DNA of 64,000 bases from Verrucomicrobiota bacterium (GCA_003569205.1 BGOK01000011.1:1-64000); one strand, 5' to 3'; counted from the first letter of the stretch, positions 48,202-58,813 are shown. Translations and numbers: made by a program. The notes: generated by a model not told the origin, from the letters alone.

Positions 48202-51200
48202 TTATTCGGCAAAGTTGAATTCGTTGCTGGCGAAGAGGATCTGTGCGAGCGAAGACCAAGGGGACTGTGGCGAGCTCTTACGATTAAAGCCCGCGGAGGC
48301 GGCATCGATGACCTCACCAGTGCGCGCATCCTTGAGCACTGGAGACCAAGTGAAGCTGTCGCTGTTCGGGCCGTTCAGGTCATCGATGATAAAGTCCACC
48401 GTGTCGCCTGGGGAGATAACGGCTTTCTCGAGGACGACGGGCACGGAAGCGCCGCCGAGGCAGGTCCATTCACCGAGCAAGCCGCGTTGGGCAGAGACAA
48501 TGCGGGCGCGGACGCCCTGGCTTTGGGGAGTGGGCACCTTGAGGTCTCCATCGATACGGAATTCACCACCGCCGCCCGCGGACCAGCGTCGGATGACGGC
48601 GTGCTGCGCATCGTTACCAGGATGGCCGCCTTTCGCGGTCAACGAGGCATGACCATTCCCGCTGGCGGCATCCGGATACTTTTCCGACGGGTTCAAGGTA
48701 TCCTTTTTGAATACTTTCATCTCCGTGAAGGTGACTTTCTTCGTTTGGGGGTCGTAGCCGCCGATGCCACTCAGCCAGTTGGCAGGCGCAGGGGCTTGGC
48801 GGACTTCGGTGACGTAGGTCAAGGCTTGCTTGATCTCCGCTGACTTCGGGTCGCGGGCGAGGATGGCACGGTAGAGCTGACGCACTTTGTCTTCATCCGA
48901 GCCGGCGGCGGCTATTTTCTCCGCGAGTTTATCCGCCTGCTGGCGCGTGAAGGGGTGGTTCATCATCCAGAGCGCTTGCTGGGGCGTCGTGGTTTCATTG
49001 CGCCTGGCGACGTGGTAGTCAGGGTTCGCAAAGTCGAACGTGCGGAAGACGGCCGGTAGGTTCTGGCGGTCAATCAAGGCGTAGATGGTCCGTCGGGGTG
49101 TATTGAAATTGGCGACGAGGTCAAAGGGCTGACCACCGAGCTTAGGCTCGAGCTGACCGGAGATGGCGAGGATGCTGTCTCGCATCGTCTCAAAATCCGC
49201 CCGGCGTCGATGCATGCGCCAGAGTAGGCGGTTTTCAGGGTCCTTGGCTAGGCCTGCCTTATGAGTCTCCGACGCTTGGCGGAAAGCCGCCGAGGTCACG
49301 AGGGTTCGAATAAGTTTCTTCGTCGACCATTGGTCGGCGATAAAGCGCGTGGCCAACCCATCGAGGAGCGCAGGGTTAGTCGGCGCAGCTGTGCGTACAC
49401 CGAAATCACTGGGGGTCTCAACCAGGGGTTGGCCAAAGACCTGATCCCAGACGCGGTTCACCATCACGCGGGCGGTCAGTGGATTGTTGGCATTGGCGAT
49501 GGCTTCGGCGAGCTCGAGGCGCCCGCTGCCCCGCTTGAAGTCCACGGGCTTGCCGTCGGGGGCGAGGATTTCGAGGTAGTGGCGCGTGACGTTCTTGCCC
49601 GGACGGCCCGGATTGCCGCGCAGGAAAACGTTGCCGTTCACGGGTTGGGCTTTGTCGACCATGGCCATGGCACGCGGCGGGCTCTTGGGGCTGGCTTTGA
49701 AGGCTTCAACTTCGCGGATGAGGCTGCGATGCTTTTGCGCGTCGGCGACGACGTACGAGCCCACGAGGCTATCGGCTGTCGGGGTGGTGGGGCCGTTCGT
49801 GGCTTCGATGAGTGTTCGCCAAGGTTTGAACTCGAGGGTGGGGTTACCGCGGGCGGTCGCGAGGAGTTCGCCGTAGGCAGCGACGAGTTCATCGAACTTC
49901 GTCGGCATCTTCTTGGTCAGGGCGGCTTGCAGGGTGGGGTCTATCGGCGTGGCGGACTTCGCGAGCAGCTCCACGGCCAGCTTCGCCTTGAACGCGTCGT
50001 CAGGGGTGCCCACGAGACGGGCCCAGAGTCCGAACTGCGGGTCGGTCGCAACGAGGCGAGGCTTTAAGGTTTTCTTCCAGCCCGAGAGGATCGCGGGGTA
50101 GAGGGCGAGGCGTTTCGCTTCCTGGGCGTCATCAAACTTCGCGTCAGCCAGTGAGCGACGGAGCACGCCGAGGTAGGCGGTCGTCTTAACCGCTGAGAAG
50201 GAGCCTTCGCGTCGGCTGGTCCGGAAGTCCACGACCTTGGCTTCTTTGGCGGCGAGCTCTTTTTCAAATTCCTCCGAGTCCTTCGTCGGTGTGAAGGGCT
50301 TCAGTAACGGCTTATCTTTGGGCTCTTCGCTCGAGTTAAAGATGGCGTAAAGAGCGTAGTAATCCGTCGCAGGCAGGGGGTCGGATTTATGGTCGTGGCA
50401 CCGTGCGCAGGCCATGGTGAGGCCTTGCGTACCGCGCATGACGACGTCGATACGGTCGTCGATGATATCCTGTTGGTTATTGAGGAAGCGTCGACCGAGG
50501 GTCAGGAAGCCCAAGGCCGCCAAGTCGCGGGTGTCTTCGCCGGTCACCAGCGCGTCCGCCGCGAGCTGTAGCTTTAGGAAGCGGTCATACGGCATGTCCT
50601 GATTGAAGGCCCCGACGACCCAGTCGCGGTAAGTGTAGGCGTAGGCGTAGCGACGTTCCTCTTCGAAGACATATCCCTTGGTGTCGGCGTAACGCGCGAC
50701 ATCGAGCCAGTGCCGGCCCCAGCGTTCGCCGAAGGCCGGCGCGGCGAGGAGGCGGTCAACGAGTTTATCGTATGCTTGCGGGTCGCGATCCGCGACGAAG
50801 CGCTCGACCTCAGCGGCGGAGGGTGGCAAGCCGTGCAACGCAAAGTACGCGCGACGAATCAGCGTTTCCTTCGGGGCCTCGGGCGAATAGGTCAGGCCGT
50901 TCGCTTCCAGTTTAGAAAGGACGAAACGATCGACGTCATTGCGGACGCGCTCGGTCTTCGCGACTTTGGGGAGCGCCGGCGCAGCGATGGGCTGGAAGGC
51001 CCAGTGCTTACGCGGGTCGGAGATTTCGGGCTGACCAGTCGTTGGCCAAGGTAGCCCTTGGCGGACCCATTCGGTGAGCGCAGCGATTTCCTTCGGCGCG
51101 AGTTTCTTCTCCTCGTCCGGCATCGCTTCGACGTCCTTACGCTTGGTGTGGTTAATCGCGAGAATGAGCCGGCTCAGCTCGGGCTGGCCGGGGACGACGA

Positions 51201-51423
51201 CGGGACCGACTTCCCCGCCTTTGAGAATGAAAGCGCGGGAGTCGAGGCGGAGGCCAGACTTCTGCTTCTTGGGACCATGGCATTCGTAGCAGTTTTCGAC
51301 TAAGATCGGGCGGACCTCTTTTTCGAAGAACTCGAGTTGGGCGGCCGTTGGGACAGGGTCAGCCCCAGCCAAACGCCCAGTCAGGGCGAGGCCTGCTAGG
51401 AGTAGGAGGGCAGGGGCTTTCAT
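48202..51423 (-). CDS. DUF1549/DUF1553 protein with cytochrome c-like domain (copy 3)
   Basis: VENCYECHGPKKQKSGLRLDSRAFILKGGEVGPVVVPG; MACARCHDHKSDP; PLTARVMVNRVWDQVFGQPLVETPSDFG. Confidence 0.93.
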   Translation of the reverse strand: MKAPALLLLAGLALTGRLAGADPVPTAAQLEFFEKEVRPILVENCYECHGPKKQKSGLRLDSRAFILKGGEVGPVVVPGQPELSRLILAINHTKRKDVEAMPDEEKKLAPKEIAALTEWVRQGLPWPTTGQPEISDPRKHWAFQPIAAPALPKVAKTERVRNDVDRFVLSKLEANGLTYSPEAPKETLIRRAYFALHGLPPSAAEVERFVADRDPQAYDKLVDRLLAAPAFGERWGRHWLDVARYADTKGYVFEEERRYAYAYTYRDWVVGAFNQDMPYDRFLKLQLAADALVTGEDTRDLAALGFLTLGRRFLNNQQDIIDDRIDVVMRGTQGLTMACARCHDHKSDPLPATDYYALYAIFNSSEEPKDKPLLKPFTPTKDSEEFEKELAAKEAKVVDFRTSRREGSFSAVKTTAYLGVLRRSLADAKFDDAQEAKRLALYPAILSGWKKTLKPRLVATDPQFGLWARLVGTPDDAFKAKLAVELLAKSATPIDPTLQAALTKKMPTKFDELVAAYGELLATARGNPTLEFKPWRTLIEATNGPTTPTADSLVGSYVVADAQKHRSLIREVEAFKASPKSPPRAMAMVDKAQPVNGNVFLRGNPGRPGKNVTRHYLEILAPDGKPVDFKRGSGRLELAEAIANANNPLTARVMVNRVWDQVFGQPLVETPSDFGVRTAAPTNPALLDGLATRFIADQWSTKKLIRTLVTSAAFRQASETHKAGLAKDPENRLLWRMHRRRADFETMRDSILAISGQLEPKLGGQPFDLVANFNTPRRTIYALIDRQNLPAVFRTFDFANPDYHVARRNETTTPQQALWMMNHPFTRQQADKLAEKIAAAGSDEDKVRQLYRAILARDPKSAEIKQALTYVTEVRQAPAPANWLSGIGGYDPQTKKVTFTEMKVFKKDTLNPSEKYPDAASGNGHASLTAKGGHPGNDAQHAVIRRWSAGGGGEFRIDGDLKVPTPQSQGVRARIVSAQRGLLGEWTCLGGASVPVVLEKAVISPGDTVDFIIDDLNGPNSDSFTWSPVLKDARTGEVIDAASAGFNRKSSPQSPWSSLAQILFASNEFNFAE

Positions 51424-51437
51424 CTAGGGTCTAACAA

Positions 51438-51456
51438 GAACACCCTATGAATGTTC
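51438..51456. promoter_or_regulatory. Inverted repeat GAACA-N9-TGTTC in a divergent promoter region
   Basis: GAACACCCTATGAATGTTC between the divergent starts at 51423 (-) and 51602 (+). Confidence 0.3.
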
Positions 51457-51601
51457 CTCCAATGTCAAATTGGGGTAAAAATGGGCTTGGGCGGGCTCGC
51501 GGGACGCTCGTTTGGCCCCTGTGGGGTTTTTCCTTCCAACCTTTGAGGTTATCCGCTGTCTGTGAGGGGTGCCGTTCCCCTCGGCTCGCCCCATCATTCT
51601 T

Positions 51602-54600
51602 ATGAATAATACCCTCCGTCCCTGGACCCGCGTCGCCGTTGTGGTCGCCTGTCTCCTCGTTTCCCTCGGCGCCCAAGCGGCCGCCGACATCGTCTTCCTG
51701 GCGGGTGGCCGGTCGCATGGCCCTGGTGAGCATGAGTTCAAGGCGGGCTCCGAACTCTTGGCCAAGGCCATTAATGAGCAGAGCGGCTTAGGCCTCAAGG
51801 CCGTGGTCGTCAGCGGCTGGCCTAAGGATGAAACGATCCTGGACGGCATCAAGTGCCTCGTCATCTATGCCGACGGCACGAGCGTCGTGGGCAAGGGCTG
51901 GGCCAAGGTCGATGAGCTCGCCAAGAAAGGCACGGGCATCGTCTTCATGCATTATGCCGTCCACCCCGATGCCAAGGACGGCGAAAAATACTACCGTCCC
52001 TGGATCGGCGGCGCGTTTGAAACGGGCTGGTCCGTCAACCCTCACTGGGTCGCTGACCTCAAGGCTTTGCCGAATCATTCGGTATCGCGCGGCGTGAATG
52101 GCCTCGTGCAGGCCTACGACGAGTTCTATTACAATATGCGTTTCCCAGCGGACCGCAGCAAGGTGCTCGACCTCGTCACGGCCGTGCCGACGCGGGAGAA
52201 CGTGAAGAAGTATATTAATCTTTGGAACGAGCACGGCGTCGACGGCCTTGGTAAGGTGCAGACGTTGATGTGGGGAATCGAACGCGCCGATGGCGGCCGT
52301 GGGGTCGGTTTCTCCGGTGGTCATAACCATCGCAACTGGGCCATCGATGGCTTCCGGACCTTGGCGCTCAACGCCATCGTCTGGGCCGCGAAGGTCGAAG
52401 TGCCTGCCGCGGGGGTGAAGTCTACTCCGCTCACCGAAGATGAGCTCAACGCCAACCTGGATGATAAGGGCAAGAACGCACCGCGTCTCAAGCTTCCGCA
52501 GCCGGGCGAGTTTGCCAAGATTCCGGCCGCCGTCATTCCGGTCGAACGCGAAGCCAAGTTCGGCCGTCCGGCCGCAGGTGCCGCCGTGCCCGTGACCCCA
52601 GCGGCCCCGAAGGCCGCCACGCCTGCCCCTTCGCCTATCTCGGGGAAGCCAGTAGCTCAGACTAATGATATCACTGCTAAGGATAAGGTTCGCCTGACCG
52701 AACTGACCGCTGACCTCAAGGGGGCGAAGGAACTTTACCTGCTGATCTCCGACCTCGGTGACAGCAACTGCGACTGGGCCTCCTGGATTGAGCCCACGTT
52801 GCTCATGGCCGATGGGACGACGAAGAACCTCATCGATTTGAAGTGGAAGTCCGCTACCGCTAGCCATGGCGCCGTGCTTGTGGGCAAGAATAATTCGAAG
52901 GGCCCGCTTTCCGTTGCCGGTAAGGTCTACACCAATGGTATCGGCACGCACGCGACTTCCGTCATCGCCTATGACCTGCCTGCGGGCGTGGTCGGCTTCC
53001 GTACGCAAGTTGCCCTCGATGATGGTGGTTTGGAGCGCGGCGGTAAGCGCAGCCCCGCCGCAGTTCGCTTCATGGTGTTTACCCAGAAGCCCGACGAAGC
53101 GAAGGCCGTCGCGGTGGAAGATGGTCCGATGCTCGTCCCGCCAGAACTCTTCACCGTGCCGGAAGGCTTCGAGGTCACGGTCTGGGCGACTTCGCCGATG
53201 CTCTATAATCCAACGAACATCGACTTCGACGAGAAGGGTCGGATGTTTGTCGCCGAGGGTGTGAACTACCGCGGTAAGGGTGGTCGCCGTAAGGAAGGCG
53301 ACCGTGTCGTCGTCCTCGAGGACACCACGGGCGCCGGCAAGGCCGACAAGGCGACGGTCTTTGTGCAGGATGTGAACCTCGCTTCGCCGTTGGGCGTGGC
53401 CGCAATCGACGGAAAGATTGTCGTCGCGCAGCCGCCGGATCTCTTGGTCTACACCGACGTGAATCGTGACGGGGTCTATGACCCTGCAGTCGATAAGCGT
53501 GAAGTCCTCCTGACGGGCTTCAACGGCCGCCAGCATGACCACTCGCTGCACAGCGTCACCACGGGCCCCGACGGTAAGTGGAACTTCAACCAAGGTAATA
53601 TGGGCGCAGAATTTACCGACAAGAGCGGCCGCCATTTCTACATGGGCAGCCCCTACATGCTCGGCAAAATTGCGGGCAAGCGCAGCGACGACGGCAATGT
53701 TTGGATTGGCGGCTTCTCCGTGCGTATGAACGCCGATGGCTCGGACCTCCGCATCGTTGGTCACAACTACCGTAATAGCTACGAGCAGGCGATTAACTCG
53801 TTCGGCGACCTCTACCAGAGCGATAACGACGATCCACCCGCTTGCCGCGTCTCGTTGATCATGGAAGGTGGCAATGCCGGCTTTGCTTCGGCGGATGGTA
53901 AGCGCTCCTGGGGCGCAGATAAGCGTCCGGGCCAAGATACTCCGACCGCCGAGTGGCGCCAAGATGACCCCGGTACCATGCCGGCCGGTGACGTCTATGG
54001 CGGCGGCTCCCCGACCGGGGTAGCCTTCTATGAGAACGGTGCCCTCGGCGACAAGTGGAGCGGCCTACTCCTGGCTTGTGAAGCCGGTAAGAACGTCGTC
54101 TTCGGCTACTTGCCGAAGCCTGATGGCGCCGGCATGAAGCTCGAGCGCTTTGACTTCATCACCTCTAATAAGGAGAAGGAATGGGCGGGCTCTGACTTCC
54201 TTGGTGGCCGCGCCACGGGCGTGCTTAAGACGATGTTCCGTCCAGCTGATGTGACCGTCGGTCCCGACGGCGCCATCTACTTCGCCGATTGGTTCGACCC
54301 CGGCGTGGGCGGTCACGGGACGCGCGATAACCGCTTCAGCGGTACCATCTATCGTTTAGCGCCGAAGGGCTTTAAGTCCGTCGTGCCTAAGATCGACCTC
54401 AACACCACCGAAGGGCAAATCCTCGCGCTCAGCAGTCCCGCCAACAATATTCGTGGTGCGGGCTTCGCGCGTCTCAAAGCCCAAGGGGAGGCCGCCATCC
54501 CGGCAGTCTCCGCCTTGCTCAAAGACGCCAACCCTTACGTCGCTTCGCGTGCCGTGTGGTTGCTCGCCCAGTTGGGCGATAAGGGCGCTGCACTCGTCTC

Positions 54601-55688
54601 GACTGAACTCCGTTCGTCGGATGCCCAGCGACGCCTCGTGGCCTTCCGCGCCCTGCGCGCGGCCAACCGTGATGTCCTGAATCTCGCCGTGGCTAATGCC
54701 AAGGATGCTTCGCCGGCCGTTCGGCGCGAAGTGGCCCTGGCTCTCCGCGATTTCAAGGGCCCAGTCGCCCTCGCTGCTCTCGTCGAAGTGGCCCAACGCT
54801 TCGATGGTAAAGACCGTGCCTACCTCGAAGCCGTCGGCCTCGGTGCCACTGGTCGCGAAATCGAACTCTATGCCGCCCTCAGTAAGACCATGGGCGGCGA
54901 CCCTGCCACCTGGAGCGATGCGTTCGCTGGCCTGACCTGGCGTCTGCACGTGCCTGCGGGCGTCGCTGGTATTCGCGCCCGCCTCACTTCCGGTAAGTTG
55001 GATGCGGCCCAGACCAAGCAGATGGTCACCGCTTTAGCGTTCACGAATAGCCCCGAGGCGGTCGGTGCGATGGTCGAGCTCTCTCAGCGTAAGGAGCTGA
55101 AGGAAATCGCCTCTTGGTGGCTGAATAACCGCAAGGGTAACGACTGGAAGACCTTCGATGTCGATAATATCCTCAAGGCCCGCGGTCTCTACGACGCCAA
55201 CCAGGTCAAGCTAACCGCCAGCGACTTCCCCGCGGAGCCCGCCGGTACGAAGGCCCTGTCGTCCGTCGAAACCATTGCGAAGCTCAAGGGTGACCCGAAG
55301 CTTGGCGCTGCGGCCATCGCCGTCTGTTATACCTGTCACCGCATTGGTGATCAAGGCATCGAGTATGGCCCGAACCTCACGAACCTACGGTCGCCAACAG
55401 TCGGCCGAGACTATCATCCAAGCCTTGGTCCAGCCCTCTGCGACGATTTCCCATGGCTATGAAGGCACGCGCCTCGTGACCAAGGATGGCCTCGTCATCA
55501 CGGGCATGGTGCTCACACAGGGCGACCCCACGATGATCAAGGGCGTTGGTGGTGCTATCCAGACTATCCCGGCTGATCGGATCAAGTCGGTCGAGAAGCT
55601 GGAGAAGTCGTTGATGTACACGCCGGCGATGCTCGGGTTGACCGATCAAAGCGTGGCGGACCTCACGGCCTACCTTAAAAGCCTCTAA
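51602..55688 (+). CDS. ThuA + NPCBM + PVC-type heme-binding/membrane-bound dehydrogenase + HEAT + cytochrome c fusion; frameshifted near 55396
   Basis: ThuA start FLAGGRSHGPGEHEFKAGSELL; NPCBM GKVYTNGIGTHATSVIAYDL; VPEGFEVTVWATSPMLYNPTNIDFDEKGRMFVAEG; CYTCH; C-terminal YGRQQSAETIIQALVQPSATISHGYEGTRLVTKDG..DLTAYLKSL in another frame (ORF 55275-55688). Confidence 0.92.
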
Positions 55689-55694
55689 ATAAGA

Positions 55695-56496
55695 GTGAGA
55701 CCAACGGTAATTCTCGCCGCAGCTCTGCTGGGTATCCTCTCACCGGTCTGCTTCGCCGCTGCGACGGCACTCTCCCGGCCCCGCCAAAGATGCCGTGGGA
55801 AGACCCGTCCTATGCAAAGGATATTTCGGCGACCCAAGCTGATTCGCGTGCCGAAGAACGCGCCAAAGGTGGATGGACCGAGTTTCTAAGGCACCACGAA
55901 GACCGCAAGCGGTGGGTGACCGAAAAGAAGGTGGATATTCTGATGATCGGGGATTCCATCGTGTTCGGGTGGAGCCGCACGGGACACGAGGTGTGGAAAG
56001 AACATTATGGCACCCGTAACGCGGTGAACATCGGTTCCAGTGGGGACAAAACCTCGCATATGTTGTGGCATCTTCAGGACGGCGGGCTGGTTGGGATGAA
56101 AGACCGGAATCCTAAAGTGGTGGTCATTATGATCGGAACCACAATCGCGGCGAGCCGGCGAATGCAGGACGGGATACGGCCCAAGGCGTGTTGGCTATAC
56201 TCAAAGAAGTCCATCAGCGATTACCCGCTTCGAAGATTCTGCTCCTGGCCATATTCCCCCGCGAGTGGAAGCCGACCGATCCGGGCAGAATCCGCACCGA
56301 CCAGGTCAACGGGATTCTGCAGACGTACGCGGATAATAAAACCGTCTACTGGCTCGACCTTAAGGAAACGTTTCTAAGCAAAGACGGCATGTTGCGAAAA
56401 GATCTCATGCCCGATGCACTTCATCCCAACGTCGCGGGCTACCGTGAGTGGGCAAAGGCCATGGAGCCTAAACTGACCGAGTTGCTCGGAAAATAG
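55695..56496 (+). pseudogene. SGNH/GDSL hydrolase disrupted by two single-base frameshifts
   Basis: Three ORF pieces (55695-55889, 55790-56377, 56188-56496) join as signal peptide - GDSIVFGW - MIGTNN(RGEPANAGRDTAQG)VLAILKEVH - DALHPNVAGYREW after adding one G near 55762 and one A near 56133. Confidence 0.8.
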
Positions 56497-56528
56497 TCAT
56501 TTAATTTCAGTCATCGGTTAGCACCAAC

Positions 56529-57653
56529 ATGATAAAATCAACAATCAAAACCATCAGCCTCCTGGCCGCGGTCGCGCTCGTCCTTTCGTCTATTGCCACC
56601 GTCACGGCAGCGGAGCAGCCGATTCCTAAGCCGGACAGCAAACCGGCCGACATGAGCAAACCCGTGCAGGTCTTTATCTTGCTGGGCCAGTCCAATATGG
56701 TTGGGCTCGGCAGGATTGAAGCCGGTGATAAAGGTAAACCCGAGGGATCACTGGAACATGCCGTGAAGTCCCAAATGAAGTATCGCTATCTTGTCGATGA
56801 GGCCGGCACCTGGTCGCAGCGCAAAGATGTCCGCTTTGTGCGGATGATGCAGGGAAATGGGTTGATGAATAACGAGTGGCTGGGCGTCGCGCAACCCGAG
56901 CAACTATTCAAGTCCCGCACCATTGGCGTGGAGTTTGGGATCGGCCATCTGGTCGGCAATGCGGTCGATGCGCCCGTGATGATTCTCAAGAGTTGCATCG
57001 GCAACCGTGCCCTTGGCTGGCACCTTTTACCTCCGGGCAGCGCGCGGTTTGAAGAAGGGGGTAAAGTGTATGCCGGTTATCGAGATGCCCCCGACTCATG
57101 GGCCAAAGGCACCGAACCAACTCCACCCGTAATCAAAGAGGGGACCGTAACCCTGAAGGGTGATAATCCGGCAGGCTGGTATGCGGGCAAACAGTATGAC
57201 GATGACACGGCGGATGCCAAGAAGGTGCTTGCGGATCTCGATAAACACTACCCCGGGGCGAAGCGCTACGAGGTGGCCGGCTTCTTTTACTGGCAGGGTG
57301 AAAAGGACGCCGGCAATCCAGTCTGGGCGGCGCACTACGAGAAAAATCTGGTCCAGTTAATCAAGGCTTTGCGCAAAGACTTCAATTCGCCGAATGCGAA
57401 GTTCGTGCTCGGCACGATGGGCGAATCTATCAAGGGCAACGGAGGCAATGGTGGTAAGATCCTCGAAGCGCATCTCGCCGTTGACGGCTCAACCGGCAAG
57501 TACCCGGAGTTCCAAGGCAACGTTGCCACCATCTACACCCAGCCCATGGCGCAGGGCGGTAGCGGCAACGGTCATTACGGCGGCAAAGCTGAAGTCTACA
57601 TGGACGTCGGTGAAGCCATGGGTCGGGCCATGGTGGAGTTGTTGAAGAAATAA
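56529..57653 (+). CDS. Sialate O-acetylesterase-like (SASA) secreted esterase
   Basis: VQVFILLGQSNMVGLGRI; GFFYWQGEKDAGNPVWAAHYEKNL; C-terminal GSGNGHYGGKAEVYMDVGEAMGRAM. Confidence 0.87.
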   Translation: MIKSTIKTISLLAAVALVLSSIATVTAAEQPIPKPDSKPADMSKPVQVFILLGQSNMVGLGRIEAGDKGKPEGSLEHAVKSQMKYRYLVDEAGTWSQRKDVRFVRMMQGNGLMNNEWLGVAQPEQLFKSRTIGVEFGIGHLVGNAVDAPVMILKSCIGNRALGWHLLPPGSARFEEGGKVYAGYRDAPDSWAKGTEPTPPVIKEGTVTLKGDNPAGWYAGKQYDDDTADAKKVLADLDKHYPGAKRYEVAGFFYWQGEKDAGNPVWAAHYEKNLVQLIKALRKDFNSPNAKFVLGTMGESIKGNGGNGGKILEAHLAVDGSTGKYPEFQGNVATIYTQPMAQGGSGNGHYGGKAEVYMDVGEAMGRAMVELLKK

Positions 57654-57659
57654 ACCAAA

Positions 57660-58679
57660 ATGAAACCAAACCACCTCACCCGACTAGCGTTTACGCTTTC
57701 AACCATCAAGCTCACGTCGCTCGCGCTATTCGCAGTCACGATCCTGAGCTCCGTCCAAGCTTGGGCAGCGGAGCAGCCAAGCTCGAAGCCAGTGAAGGTC
57801 TTCATCCTCGCCGGGCAGTCCAACATGGAAGGCCAAGGCTCGGTTGACCATGATGATGGCCCTAATGGCGCCAAGGGCAACCTGGCATGGTCGATGGTAA
57901 ACTCGCAGAGCGCCAAGAAGATGAAGAAGCTCAAGAATGAAAAAGGAGAATGGGTCGTCCGGGATGATGTGCAGGTATCATTCAAGGTGGGCGGCGATAA
58001 GCTCCTGAAGGGTGGCCTCACGGTGGGCTTCACCGGTTATGCCGCAGACGGATCGAGAAGGCACATGGGGCCTGAGCTAGGGTTCGGTTTTGTCCTAGGT
58101 GACTTCTATCAGGAACCGGTTCTGTTGATCAAGACGGCATGGGGCGGGCACAGCCTGCACGGGCATTTCCGTTCGCCAAGTTCCGGCCTGCCGGCCTATG
58201 ACACGGGCGACTGGCCAAAACGTGAGGATGTTGGGCAGTCTTATCGCCAAATGGTGAAAGAAGTTCGCGCCGCTTTGGCGGCTCTCGGGGATCAGAAATA
58301 TGAAATCGCCGGTTTTTACTGGCAGCAGGGCTATAATGACATGGTCACTCCACAGGCGATACCCGAATATGCGCAGTTGCTCGTCAACCTGGTCAGCGAT
58401 CTCCGCAAGGAATTCAATGTGCCGAACATGCCGGTGGTGGTGGGCCAACTTGGCAATGAAGGACCGGTGGCCGAGGGCGCGATGTTCGAATTCAGAAAGG
58501 CGCAGGAAGCGGGGACCAAGCGGATCAAGAACGCGGTATTCGTCAAGACCACCGATTTCGCACGTCCAGCAGAACTCTCGCCCTGTCCCACGCATGGCCA
58601 TCACTGGTTCGCCAATGCGGAGAGTTACTTTCTGATCGGCGACGCGTGCGGTGAGGGAATGAAGAGCCTGTTGAAGTAG
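57660..58679 (+). CDS. Sialate O-acetylesterase-like (SASA) secreted esterase, tandem paralogue
   Basis: VKVFILAGQSNMEGQGSVDHDD; GFYWQQGYNDMV; HGHHWFANAESYFLIGDACGEGM. Confidence 0.87.
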   Translation: MKPNHLTRLAFTLSTIKLTSLALFAVTILSSVQAWAAEQPSSKPVKVFILAGQSNMEGQGSVDHDDGPNGAKGNLAWSMVNSQSAKKMKKLKNEKGEWVVRDDVQVSFKVGGDKLLKGGLTVGFTGYAADGSRRHMGPELGFGFVLGDFYQEPVLLIKTAWGGHSLHGHFRSPSSGLPAYDTGDWPKREDVGQSYRQMVKEVRAALAALGDQKYEIAGFYWQQGYNDMVTPQAIPEYAQLLVNLVSDLRKEFNVPNMPVVVGQLGNEGPVAEGAMFEFRKAQEAGTKRIKNAVFVKTTDFARPAELSPCPTHGHHWFANAESYFLIGDACGEGMKSLLK

Positions 58680-58687
58680 TACTATCG

Positions 58688-58813
58688 ATCGGCCTCCAGC
58701 CCGCACACGCCTTCGGGATTGCCCACCTCACCGGCCCCGGCTGGGTGACTACCGTGACGGTGCTGCCCGCTCGACCTCAGGTGAGTACTACCCCCGTCCG
58801 GGCCTCTAAATAA
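58688..58813 (+). pseudogene. Orphan C-terminal coding fragment directly after the esterase cassette
   Basis: Frame reads IGLQPAHAFGIAHLTGPGWVTTVTVLPARPQVSTTPVRASK-stop without a start codon. Confidence 0.35.

Noticed and set aside
51788-53962. 724-aa minus-strand ORF opposite the ThuA/heme-binding gene
   Set aside because: Antisense shadow of a clearly conserved + strand protein in high-GC DNA; no recognisable domains.
55695-56496. Phase-variable contingency locus explanation for the broken genes
   Set aside because: Affected tracts are only 1-5 nt long, too short for typical slippage-based phase variation, and housekeeping genes such as cysS and speA are affected too.
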